NCBI GenBank assembly: GCA_038025085.1
Contig: CM076140.1
Span: forward strand, 23,964,501 to 24,028,500
Source of the DNA: Tetragonia tetragonoides
Taxonomy: Eukaryota; Streptophyta; Magnoliopsida; Caryophyllales; Aizoaceae
Direction of reading: 5' to 3'
DNA length: 64,000 bases
Part shown: in pieces, positions 45,812-55,342 of the stretch
Layout of the letters: each line of letters starts with the position of its first letter
How positions within the stretch are numbered: the stretch's first letter is position 1
Notes under the pieces: generated by a model
Seen by the model: only the letters and a program-made list of their open reading frames with translations
Databases searched by the model: none
What the model was told of the DNA's origin: nothing
Made by a program: the position numbers and the translations under genes

Positions 45812-47317
45812 ATGATAGCTATGGAAAAGAAGCAACAAGAAGACGTGATGGACAATGGTTTAATAAGCTCATATTCCATTGAAGTTCCTCAATTTCAAGA
45901 ACCTATGTTTCGCACTAGATGTAGATCGTATGAGAAGGTATGCAACGTTATTATTCATGGTGGTTGTCCTAAGAACTTTGTGTCAACTTACATGGTAGAA
46001 AAGCTTTGTTTGACACCCATAGAACATCCTTCTTCATACAAGGTGCATTGGTTCAACAAGGTGAGCGATATAGAGGTAACTAAGTATATATTTATTCCTG
46101 TTACTATTGGGTCATATGGTGGTGTAGTTCGTTGTGATGTAGTTTTCATGGATGATTGTCACATGTTATTTGGTAGACCCTGGATGGATTTTAAAAGAGT
46201 TACACATGACAAGGTCCATAACATTTATGCTTTACGTCATTGTGGAAAGAGAATTATTTTGACACCTTTGTTATCTGGTTTTGAAAGTATTTCTAAACCT
46301 AAGTTAGAGAGTGAGAATGAAATAACAATTGTTGAGAACAAAGTTGAAGAACAATCAAGTTCAAGATCTTTTATAGAGAATATTGAATCGAAAGAGGAGT
46401 TTGAAGAGAAAAGGAGTGTGAATCTCGTTGGAGATAAATTTTCTGTCTTTTTGATGAAAGTAGAACAAGAAAATCAAGAAGTTGTCGATTCTTAACAAGA
46501 AAAAAAACAAATAGAAGAATCTTTATTTTGGGAACAAGAAGCTCTTGAAGTTGTTCAACCACAAGATGAGAATTTTGATGTTGATGACCTTTTCAAAGAA
46601 GAATTTTCTTTTGACCCAAGTCAACCACCTATATTTGATGAGGTAAGTCAAGAAGATGAGGTTGATAACATTACTAACATTGTGATCGTGGATGCTTCAA
46701 ATATTTCTCATGAGGGAACGTTTCAGAATTTGTGTTCTATGGTTCCACCTAGTGCTGTCAAGATGGGGGGAACAATTCTTGTTCCATTACATGTTCTACT
46801 CGCTCCTCCAGTACCTACTATGCTTAATGTACCATGTGAGTTCTTCACAATATCTCACGTGTTGAGGAGTAGAGTTAATGGAAAAACTAAGAGCACAACT
46901 TCAAGCAGTAACAATGATGTTGTTCACTATGTTGTTAATCACGTGGATACAATGTATTACGTTGGATCTACAATGAAAACTACTTTGGGCACTCATGCTA
47001 AGTCAGGTTTACAACTTTTTTTATATGACGAAGAATTGAGGACAATTCTCTTTGAAGAAAGGGAGATTGATGCGGGAGCAAGTGAGCAATTTAAAGAAAA
47101 GAACCAAGAAACAAGCAAAGGAACAAATACTCTTGAATACATAGTGTTGCTTTTATGGTTATGCATTGATGTGGCTCCTACAAGCATGATTACATGGAGT
47201 TTCCATGCAAGGTCAGGATTCAAGCTCTTGTTATATGATCAAGTTCATTATGGAGAACCTCGTAATCTTGGCAGTTCTGACAGTTGTGCGTATTTTGGCC
47301 ATAACTCGCTCACATGA
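45812..47317 (+). pseudogene. Protease-bearing ORF of the nested element, one in-frame stop
   Basis: About 500 codons in one frame, broken only by TAA at 46493-46495. Residues about 40-150 resemble the Ty3 retropepsin of a common plant lineage: VCNVIIHGGCPKNFVSTYMV, then LLFGRPW-type MLFGRPWMDFKRVTHD. The catalytic D(S/G)G position reads HGG, so the aspartate is lost. The C-terminal two thirds is acidic and low in recognisable domains (DDLFKEEFSFDPSQPPIFDE). It contains a near-repeat of HAKSGLQLFLYDEE and HARSGFKLLLYDQV at about residues 390-485. A standard element would continue into RT here, and this one runs into the 3' LTR region instead. The start ATG is the first in frame, and upstream sequence is not open. 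Confidence 0.72.
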
Positions 47318-47669
47318 AACCTAAACGTGATGATTCAAATCTCCGTGGAAAGCTATGATCGATATTTACAACATTGATGCTTTCCGTTTTCTCTAATTCA
47401 AAGCGCAACATGGTTAAAAACGAGTTACAAGTTACGGAACATATTCCTTGCGCGCCAAGGCAACGACTTTTGTTTAGTTATTGTGTCCTAGTTTGCTTTT
47501 ACTTGTTTAAACGTGATTTATTGTTTAGGAAAGATTGATCTGAATATAATTAGCATTAGGAGTCCATTAGGTATTAGGAAAGTTGTTAGTTAGTTCGTTT
47601 TACAATTGTAATCAGTTTCATAGTTAGTTTCCTACTTGGATTAGGATTCCTAGTATCTTTAGATTTCTT

Positions 47670-47911
47670 TGTCTATAAATAGGGGAGAGCACGAAATTGT
47701 AATATAGACTTTGATGATTAATGATTAATACGTGAGTATTTACCCCTCAAATTGAGTGATTCAGTTTGAAACCCTTGTGTGTGATGCGCAAGTATTGTTC
47801 TTGAGTGATTCTTGAACGAAAACCCCCAACCCCTTGAGTGATTCGAGAGGTATATCCCTTTTATTGTGTTGTTTATCAAAAATACAGAAAATCCCTAAAT
47901 AAATCACATCA
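47670..47911 (+). repeat. 3' LTR of the nested Ty3-like element (distal, supported part)
   Basis: Only the last 61-63 bp are confirmed by the left copy. The sequence from about 47673 (TATAAATA box) through GTAATATAGAC and AATACGTGAGTATTT looks like R/U5. The LTR's own start lies upstream, between about 47320 and 47600, but cannot be fixed. Confidence 0.6.
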
Positions 47912-48084
47912 ACTGCTGGACCAAGAAACGCAAGCAAGCCGATGATTTTAGGAAGCGTTTCATGCCTCAGAAGTTTGGTGGATATGCATATCCATACACG
48001 CCCTGCAAGGAGGTGAAGCCTAGGAGGAAGGACGATCATGATGAGTCCCCTAGCGCGAAGAAAATGTGTGCTAGTGTCAAGTAG
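47912..48084 (+). pseudogene. Tekay-3 extra ORF, 3' end
   Basis: Resumes the extra ORF after the insertion: CWTKKRKQADDFRKRFMPQK, then GGYAYPYTPCKEVKPRRK, and stops at 48082-48084. It is nearly identical to the Tekay-1 C-terminus, where CKYCWTKKCKH precedes. The first cysteine pair is lost with the deletion, and KCKH reads KRKQ. This segment is the best conserved part of the protein among the three copies. Confidence 0.75.
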
Positions 48085-48780
48085 AACTAGACTATTGCTT
48101 TAGTAGGTTTACTTGAGTTTTATTGAACTTCAGCTATTGTGATGGCCCTGCGTGGTCAAGTTTGAGGTTGGTGTAGTTGCATAGGCAACAAATATTTATG
48201 ATTGTTATTTACTTGCAATTTGTCTCATTGCAAGAATATTTCATTTGATTCTATGATATCGTTGAGAATTTGTTTTATATGATCGTTTTATTGCATAATT
48301 GCATGGTTCACAAATAGCTTCGTAATGCTATCTCGTAATGCCTAGACATGATGGAAAATCCATGTCGGAATTATGGCAAAATTTTCATTGAGCATGATCA
48401 TCTTAAATGTGAGCCAAAGGCTAAGCATGTATTGTATGCGATCACATGTCATTGTTTATTGCTCTACTAAAATAGTATGGAGCCTCGATGTGTGAATTGT
48501 GAATATTATTTCTTATCAATCATGTGAGACCAATGTGTCTACTTTGTTATTGCATATCGAACTATTATGCATGAGAACTGAGAACCATTCAAAGCAAGTA
48601 TGTTGCTTAGACCTACAATGTAAGGTCGATCATTGAAACTTATATGCTATTTGCTAAATGTCATGAGATTGGTTTCAATTATAACCTATATCTCTCAATT
48701 AGACCTAATTTGGGTCGAACGTGCCAATTTTGTTGAAATGGTGACCAACCATTGCTCTTTTATGTCTCAAATTTGTTATA
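48085..48780 (+). other. Tekay-3 spacer between extra ORF and gag
   Basis: No gene seen. The sequence is collinear with 21869-21177 of Tekay-1 and contains shared strings such as CCTACAATGTAAGGTCGATCATTG. Confidence 0.6.
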
Positions 48781-49905
48781 ATGGAAACCAACGACCGACT
48801 CACGAGACTAGAAGTAGGTCTTAATAATGTGGTTGAACACATCACGCGTCAGCTAGAGCGCCAAGAGCAAGATCACAACGCGCAGAATCCTGAGACGCGC
48901 AACTTTAAGGATTTCGATGCACTCAAACCTCCGACGTTTGAGGGTGGCTCCGAGCCCACCAAACTTGAGAACTTGATTATAGAGTTTGAGAAGTTGTTTA
49001 GGGCGACTAGTCAGCCCAACAACATGAAGGTCAACACTGCTACGTACTACCTGATGGGTGAGGCTAACAAGTGGTAAAGTGACGTAGGAACTGAATTGCT
49101 TGCCATTGAGAACTATGGGTGGACTGAATTCAAAGAGTCTATTCGTGAAAGGTTCTATCCGAGAGCTATCCGTCGCCAGAAGCAACGGGAATTCGAGAAC
49201 ATCTATCAAGGAAAGCGATCTGTGGCTGAGTACTCAAAAAAGTTTAACGAGCTTGCCGCTTTTGCACCTAACTTGGTGACGATTGAAGCTGAGCGTGTCG
49301 AGAGGTTCGAGGATGGTTTAAAGTGGGATATACAGCGTTTTGTTATGGGAAACTCGCTGACGTTCCAAGGATCGTATGAGAAAGCCTTGAACCAAGAGTG
49401 TGCTGTGGATAGTCGTGATTCGTTGCACGGAAAGCATAAACGTGACGAAGGGAGTTCTTCCCAGTCAAGTGGCACAGATAAGAGGCCAAGGCCGAACAAC
49501 GGCAATCACAACAACCAAGGTGGTCCAAACCACAACGGGAACAGGAATCGTGACTCAAACAGTCATAGAGCTACGATCTTAGCTAGGAGGAATACACCTT
49601 GTAGTCGCTGCAACAAGACATATCCTGGCAAAAACTGTCGTGGTGACGTGCTTCAATGTTACGAGTGCAACAATCCTGGTCACAAAGCTTCTGAATGCTG
49701 GAGTCGTGGAAAGAACGACAATGGTCAGAACCGCGATAACAACTGCAATCGTGGTGGTAATGGAAATGGTAATCGCGAAAATGGTGGTAACTACCGTGGA
49801 AATGGGGGTTACAACAACAACAACTGCAACAATACTGCTGCGAACAATCAAGCACTACTTCCCACACCTGCCAACCCCGTGCTGAACAACAACAACAACA
49901 ACAAG

Positions 49906-49944
<39 letters not shown>

Positions 49945-49953
49945 AGAGGGTAA
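48781..49953 (+). pseudogene. Tekay-3 gag
   Basis: Capsid/nucleocapsid polyprotein starting METNDRLTRLEVGLNNV. It contains PPTFEGGSEPTKLENLI and ATYYLMGEANKW, then TAA at 49075-49077 in the same frame, followed by ENYGWTEFKESIRERFYPRA, ERFEDGLKWDIQRFVMG and SSSQSSGTDKRPRPNN. Two CCHC knuckles, CSRCNKTYPGKNC and CYECNNPGHKASEC, are intact. The frame ends in an Asn-rich run encoded by (AAC)n (about 49886-49941). An indel there shifts pol into another frame. Apart from one nonsense change it is complete. Confidence 0.88.
49886..49942. repeat. (AAC)n microsatellite at the Tekay-3 gag/pol junction
   Basis: About 18 AAC units with one AAG, coding poly-Asn. Length change here breaks the gag-to-pol frame. 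Confidence 0.92.
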
Positions 49954-49967
49954 ATGGAAGGGTTTAT

Positions 49968-52900
49968 GTGCTGAACCGCAATGAAGCTGAGGCGAACCCA
50001 AATGTGATCACTGGTACTTTTCTCGTTAACTCTCAACCTGCTTTTATTTTATTTGAGAGTGGTGCAACGCATTCTATTCTTTCTAAGAGCTTTGCATCTA
50101 AGATAAGTTTAGAACCTAGTTCTGTGTGTAGTGCAAACGTTAGGATGCCAGATGGGTCGATTGTTAATTGTAAAGCGTTGTATGAAAAGTGTCCGATTAG
50201 GATAGCTAGTTCCGATTTGCCTGCGGATTTGATTCAGATGGATTTGAAGGAGTTTGACTTTATTTTGGGAATGGATTGGTTAGCCAAGTATAGGGCTAAG
50301 ATAGAGTGCTTTGAGCAACGTGTGTCCTTGCGTGGACCGAAGGGTATGAGGATTACCTATAAAGGAGTCGTGGTCAAGCCAAAGTTGAAGGTCGTGGCGA
50401 CCATGAAAGCAAAGGAGTATATGACTAAAGGTGAAGAGATTTACTTGTGTCATGTAGTGGATACAAGTCGAGAAGCTGAAGTCTCAAAACCTATTCCAGT
50501 TGTTTTGGAATACGCTCACGTCTTTCCAGACGAGATTCTCGGAATGCCTCCGCATTGCATTGTTGACTTTACGATCGACTTAGCTCCAGGTTCTGCTCCG
50601 ATCTCGAAAGCTCCGTATCGTAATGCAACTTGAGGAACTACTGGAGAAAGGATGCATAAGTCCTAGTGTATCGCCTTGGGGTGCTCCTATTTTGTTTGTG
50701 CGTAAGAAGGACGGTAGTATGAGACTGTGTATAGACTACCGTGAGTTGAACAAGATTACGATCAAGAATCGTTATCCACTGCCAAGGATTGACGACCTAT
50801 ACGACCAACTTTGTGGAGCGACTGTCTTCTCAAAGATTCACTTACGTTCAGGACACCATCAACTCAGGATTTGCGAGCCTGACATTGCAAAGACCGCGTT
50901 TAGGACGAGGTATGGACACTACGAGTTCACGGTTATACCTTTTGGGTTGACGAACGCACCTGCGAAGTTAATGGATTTGATGAACCGTACATTCCAGCCT
51001 TATCTCGATCAGTTGGTAGTTGTCTTTATTGACGATATTCTGGTCTACTCGAAGAACGCTGCTGAGCACGAGCAACATTTGCGAACCGTTTTGGAGATTT
51101 TACGACGATATCAGTTGTACGCCAAGTTGTCAAAGTGTGAGTTTTGGTAAGAAACTATTTCTTTCTTAGGACACGTGGTGTCTAAGAGTGGAGTTGTTGT
51201 TGACCCGGAAAAGATTAGAGCTCTTATGGACTGGTCCACACCGAAGAGCGTGACTGAGATTAGAAGTTTTCTTGGGTTAGCTGGTTACTATCGTAGGTTT
51301 GTGGAAGGATTTTCCAAGATAGCGCAGCCTATGACAAACTTGATGAGGAAGACGACGAAGTTCGTGTGTTCTGAAAAGTGTGCAGCTGCTTGTCTTACGA
51401 GCGCACCGATTTTGACTTTGCCATCGGGAACTAAAGGGTACAAAGTCTATAGTGACGCGTCTAAGCATGGCTTAGGCTGTGTTTTAATGCAACATGGTAA
51501 GGTAGTGGCTTATGCCTCAAGACAACTGAAGAAACACGAGGATAATTACCCTACTCACGACTTAGAGCTCGCTGCTGTCGTGTTTGCTTTAAAGATTTGG
51601 AGACACTATCTTTATGGTTCTGCTGTCAAGATGTTTACGGATCACAAGAGTCTCAAGTACATATTCACACAAAAGGAGTTGAATATGCGACAAAGAAGAT
51701 GACTAGAGTTGTTGACGGAGTACAACATCGACATTGAGTATCACGAAGGGAAAGCTAACGTGGTAGCTGACGCTTTGAGTAGAAAGATTCATCATACGCT
51801 GAATACTGCTTTAGTACTTCCGAAGGAGATCATTCGTGACTTACAAAGTCTAGATGTGGAGTATGTGCTGAAAGGTGACGTTCAATGTACCTTAGCGCAT
51901 ATGTTAGTTTGACCAACCTTACTCGACAAGATCAAGGGTAAACAGAGTTCAGATGAGGATCTTCAACGGATTCTACACCACAAGGAAGAGGGTAGATCCG
52001 AGGACTTTTCTATTGGTCAAGATGTTGTCTTGAGATTTTGTGATCGTGTCTGTGTGCCGAATGACACGGATATCATGAGTCAGATTCTGGGTGAAGCTCA
52101 CAATACGCCTTATTCTATACATCGTGGTGGAGACAAGCTATACAAGGACCTTCGCCAAATGTTTTGGTGGAAAGGTATGAAAGAAGATGTCGCTGAGTTC
52201 GTGGCTAAGTGTCTAACGTGCCAGAAGGTCAAGATCTAACACAAGAGACCTGGTGGAATGATTCAATCGCTTGAAGTTCCTACGTGGAAATGGAATTCAA
52301 TTTCAATGGACTTTGTCATGGGGTTACCATTGACATAGAAGAAGAACAACGCCATTTGGGTCGTTGTGGATCGTTTGACGAAAGTTGCAAGATTATCCCC
52401 ATGAATGACACTTGGGAAATGGAGAAGCTAGCGGATGCTTACGTCAAGGAAGTCATGAGACTTCATGGTGTTCCAGAAGATATCGTTTCAGATAGAGACT
52501 CGAGATTTCTATCTCATTTTTGGCAGAAATTGCAAGAAGCTTTTGGAAGCAAATTGAAGTTTAGTACTGCTTTTCATCCTGCGACTGATGGTCAGACGGA
52601 AAGAACGATTCAGACTTTGGAGGATATGCTCCGAGTGTGTGCTCTCGAGTATCAAGACTCGTGGGATACACACATTCCGTTAATCGAATTTTCTTACAAT
52701 AATAGATATCACTCAAGCATTGATCGAGCACCATATGAAGCATTGTATGGTAGGAAGTGTAGATCGCCCGTTTGTTAGAACGATATTAGTGAAACTGCAG
52801 TTTTGGGTCCAGAAATGATCCAGCAGACCATCGATGTGGTCAAGGTGATTCAAGCAAAGATGCGTAGTGCGCAAGACCGCCAGAAGTCGTACGCAGATAG

Positions 52901-53361
52901 AGGTCATAGACCTGAAGAGTTTGAGGTGAGAAGCAAGGTACTTTTGCGAGTATCTCCTACCAAAGGTGTCATGCGTTTTGGTCGTAAAGGGAAGTTAAGT
53001 CCTCGTTACATTGGACCTTACGAGATCCTGGAAAGGATTGGTGAGGTTGCTTATCGACTAGCTTTACCTGTGGAACTTGCAAAAGTCTATAGTGTGTTTC
53101 ATGTCTCTCAATTGAAGCGATACGTACATGATCCAACTCATGTCGTTCAACCTGAAACGATCGATCTCGATGAAAGTTTGACTTATGAAGAGCGTCCTAT
53201 CAAGATAGTGGATCGCAAAGAACGCTCAACTCGAACAAAGGCCATTCCAATCGTCAAAGTCATTTGGTCTCGACAAGGTCAATAGGAAGCAACATGGGAA
53301 GTTGAATCCATGATGCGCGAGAAGTATCTAGACCTCTTTCTAGAAGGTACTAGTCCCACTT
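49968..53361 (+). pseudogene. Tekay-3 pol remnant (PR, RT, RNase H, IN, chromodomain-like tail)
   Basis: Pieces in order: protease/linker 49968-50633 with ESGATHSILS (catalytic Asp changed to Glu). A small deletion at about 50620 removes the APAEMKELK region. RT 50623-51150 has motif [10 protein letters not shown] (Asp to His) and motif [12 protein letters not shown]. After stops at 51148, 51703 and 51910, RT connection/RNase H runs on in the same frame ([31 protein letters not shown]). The integrase finger 52030-52239 has CLTCQKVK. After a frameshift the integrase core 52284-52778 has VSDRDSRFLSHFW and DGQTERTIQTLEDML, with the catalytic Glu present. The C-terminus 52803-53361 has GPYEILERIGEVAYRLALPV and WSRQGQ*EATWEVESMM. 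Most stops are TGG to TGA/TAA or CGA to TGA. Confidence 0.9.
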
Positions 53362-53402
53362 GAGTTTCGGGACGAAACTCCTTTTAAGGAGGGTAGAATG
53401 TG
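53362..53402 (+). promoter_or_regulatory. Tekay-3 first hairpin/polypurine module
   Basis: GAGTTTCGGGACGAAACTCC then TTTTAAGGAGGGTAGAATG. The 8-bp arms GAGTTTCG/CGAAACTC enclose GGA, and CTCCTT/AAGGAG can form a second stem. It is followed by TGACGCCTC, which resembles but is not the LTR start. Confidence 0.75.
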
Positions 53403-53602
53403 ACGCCTCAAAATTTCGTCTTTTTGCATGTTTTGTTTATCGCTTTGCACGAATTGCATGTTCATGCATTGCATGGTGCATGCTAATCAACTTAGAATCA
53501 CGATCGTACTTGCTCATCTTGGTTATGTTAGTGTCCTAGAAATTGTTTTATACCTTCGTATGGTAAACTCGTTTTGTTTTTGGAAGTGATTATTTCATGT
53601 CT

Positions 53603-53642
53603 CAAGTTTCGGGACGAAACTTCTTTTAAGGAGGGTAGAATG
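53603..53642 (+). promoter_or_regulatory. Tekay-3 polypurine tract with hairpin (LTR-adjacent)
   Basis: AAGTTTCGGGACGAAACTTC then TTTTAAGGAGGGTAGAATG, ending directly at the LTR start TGATACCCC (53643). This is the functional position for plus-strand priming. Confidence 0.85.
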
Positions 53643-54237
53643 TGATACCCCAATATTTTCTATAATTATTATATTGATCTATAAATGATTTATAAATAGT
53701 TTCAGAGATTAAATAATATATTCATTTAAAGGATTCGATTTATTCAATTAAAGCAATAATAATATTAATTATTATTATGGGACTTTCATAAATTGCATTT
53801 ATCAATTTTGAGGAGTTTAATTAAAATGTTTTATATATGAATAAGAATTATTCATATTGTTTTAATTAGTTTTAATTAGCTATTTAAATCAGAAAATTAG
53901 TAAATAAATTCCTAAACCTAGTAGTCTTTGACTTGGGTTGACTGAGGGCCTATGCAAAGAAAAAGAGGACACAATTGATCAGTTTGCACAACTGATCAAA
54001 CCCTCAAGTATTCTCTCACAAAACTCACGTAACTCTCTCCCCTCGGTTTGCCCACCGGAGAACCAACGCTGGCCTCCCTAACCGCCATCGGTAATCCCCT
54101 CTCTTATCTCTCTCTCCTTCTCTTTCTTTTTCTCTCTTTCTCTCTCCGTGGCCCTCTCCTTCGCGCGCGGCCGTCTGGTCGCGGGACCACCGGGCCGACG
54201 CCCAGGTGGTGACCGGTGGGTGGCCGACCGTCCCCCG

Positions 54238-54296
<59 letters not shown>

Positions 54297-55134
54297 GCGT
54301 TTTCTCTCTCCTATCTTCGCAGGAGCTCCAGCGACCACCATCACCGGCCATGGTGGCCCGTGGGTGGTGGTGGTGATGATGGGTCGAGTTATGAGTCCCA
54401 TGCATGGGTACCCGTGACCTAGACCTAGTTTTAAAGTTAGGGTTTCGTTTTTTATATTTTTCGTAATTATTAATTCGATTTTCAGTATTTTCGATTTAAT
54501 GTTTTTATTTTTCTGCACTCATTCGGAATCGGAATTCGGATTTTCAACAGTCTAGATTGGTTGAAATAAATCAAGGAATTTAATAAAACTAACAGACTAT
54601 GATTTCGTTACTTTTTGCATTTTCGTATTTAATTAATATTGATTCGGTAATTATTTTTAATTAGGACCTAACGAGCAAGCGTGATTATCGCGACCGTTGG
54701 AGCATACTTACTGTTGGTAGCGTATTAGTGGTAAGCGCTCATGCCTACCTCCTTCCAAAGCCCCATCAAAAACTATTTTGATGTGTTATGTGCTAATTAG
54801 AAATTTGTTGTGAATTTAATATGCAAAGAATGATTAAATTATATCGTCGTTATTATGAGATTTCTTAAGCATGTTTACTTCTGTAAATATGAATTATACT
54901 TAGCATGTTGATGTTACCATGTTTTGGGAATTAATTAGTCCATCTGATGATTTTTGGAAAATTGTTGAATGGTGAATTATTAGTATTATTATGCTAGTAA
55001 TTATATGCTAATTGGTATGGGTATTATTGAGTGCTATTGAGCACCTATATATTATCTGTGAATGTCTTTGGTGATTTATGAATTTTTGGATGTCATATTA
55101 CCCTGCCGAAGTGCAGCCGAAATTGTGCTAGACA
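53643..55134 (+). repeat. Tekay-3 3' LTR, interrupted by LINE-2
   Basis: Collinear with the first 1.5 kb of the 5' LTR up to GTGCTAGACATT, where LINE-2's T-run begins. The remaining 1.07 kb of the LTR is not in the window. It contains a strongly expanded (CT)n at 54239-54294. Confidence 0.9.
54239..54294. repeat. Expanded (CT)n tract in the Tekay-3 3' LTR
   Basis: About 27 uninterrupted CT units, against about 11 in the matching place of the 5' LTR (42941-42962). Confidence 0.93.
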
Positions 55135-55342
55135 TTTTTTTTTTGGTATAAAGATAGCAGATTGTATTTCATGAGAAAATGTCACCTTACACCTAAAGAG
55201 AACTAGCATGAGCATCTAGTTACTCTTATCACTACAATACAACCAACCTTGCAAAAACCATGAGCAAACAAAACAAATTACAAACTTCCTACATTATTCT
55301 CTCCATTAGCTTCCTGTCTACTACTGTGAACTTTCTGGACTG

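Larger units (their letters stand above)
45541..47911 (+). mobile_element. Non-autonomous Ty3-like retrotransposon with protease ORF, no RT
   Basis: Sixty-three bases at 45541-45603 recur at 47851-47913 with one mismatch, both ending CACATCA/AC. After the left copy comes a PBS (TGGTATCAGAGC, 45606-45617). The right copy belongs to a longer 3' LTR with a TATA-like TATAAATA near 47673. The 5' LTR is therefore cut to its last 61-63 bp. The interior holds one long frame with a Ty3-type protease but no RT, RNase H or integrase. About 300 bp of the host extra ORF are missing at the insertion compared with Tekay-1. Confidence 0.82.
42319..55134 (+). mobile_element. Tekay-3: degenerate chromovirus
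   Basis: A plus-strand element with 5' LTR 42319-44901, PBS 44904-44915, a split extra ORF (45095-45540 and 47912-48084), gag 48781-49953, pol 49968-53361, duplicated polypurine modules, and the 3' LTR from 53643. The 3' LTR is interrupted at about 55134 by LINE-2. AGGTG at 42314-42318 is the presumptive left TSD; the right one is out of view. It is inserted in LINE-1 in the opposite orientation. Same family as Tekay-1. It hosts a non-autonomous Ty3-like element at 45541-47911. Pol carries many stops. Confidence 0.9.
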
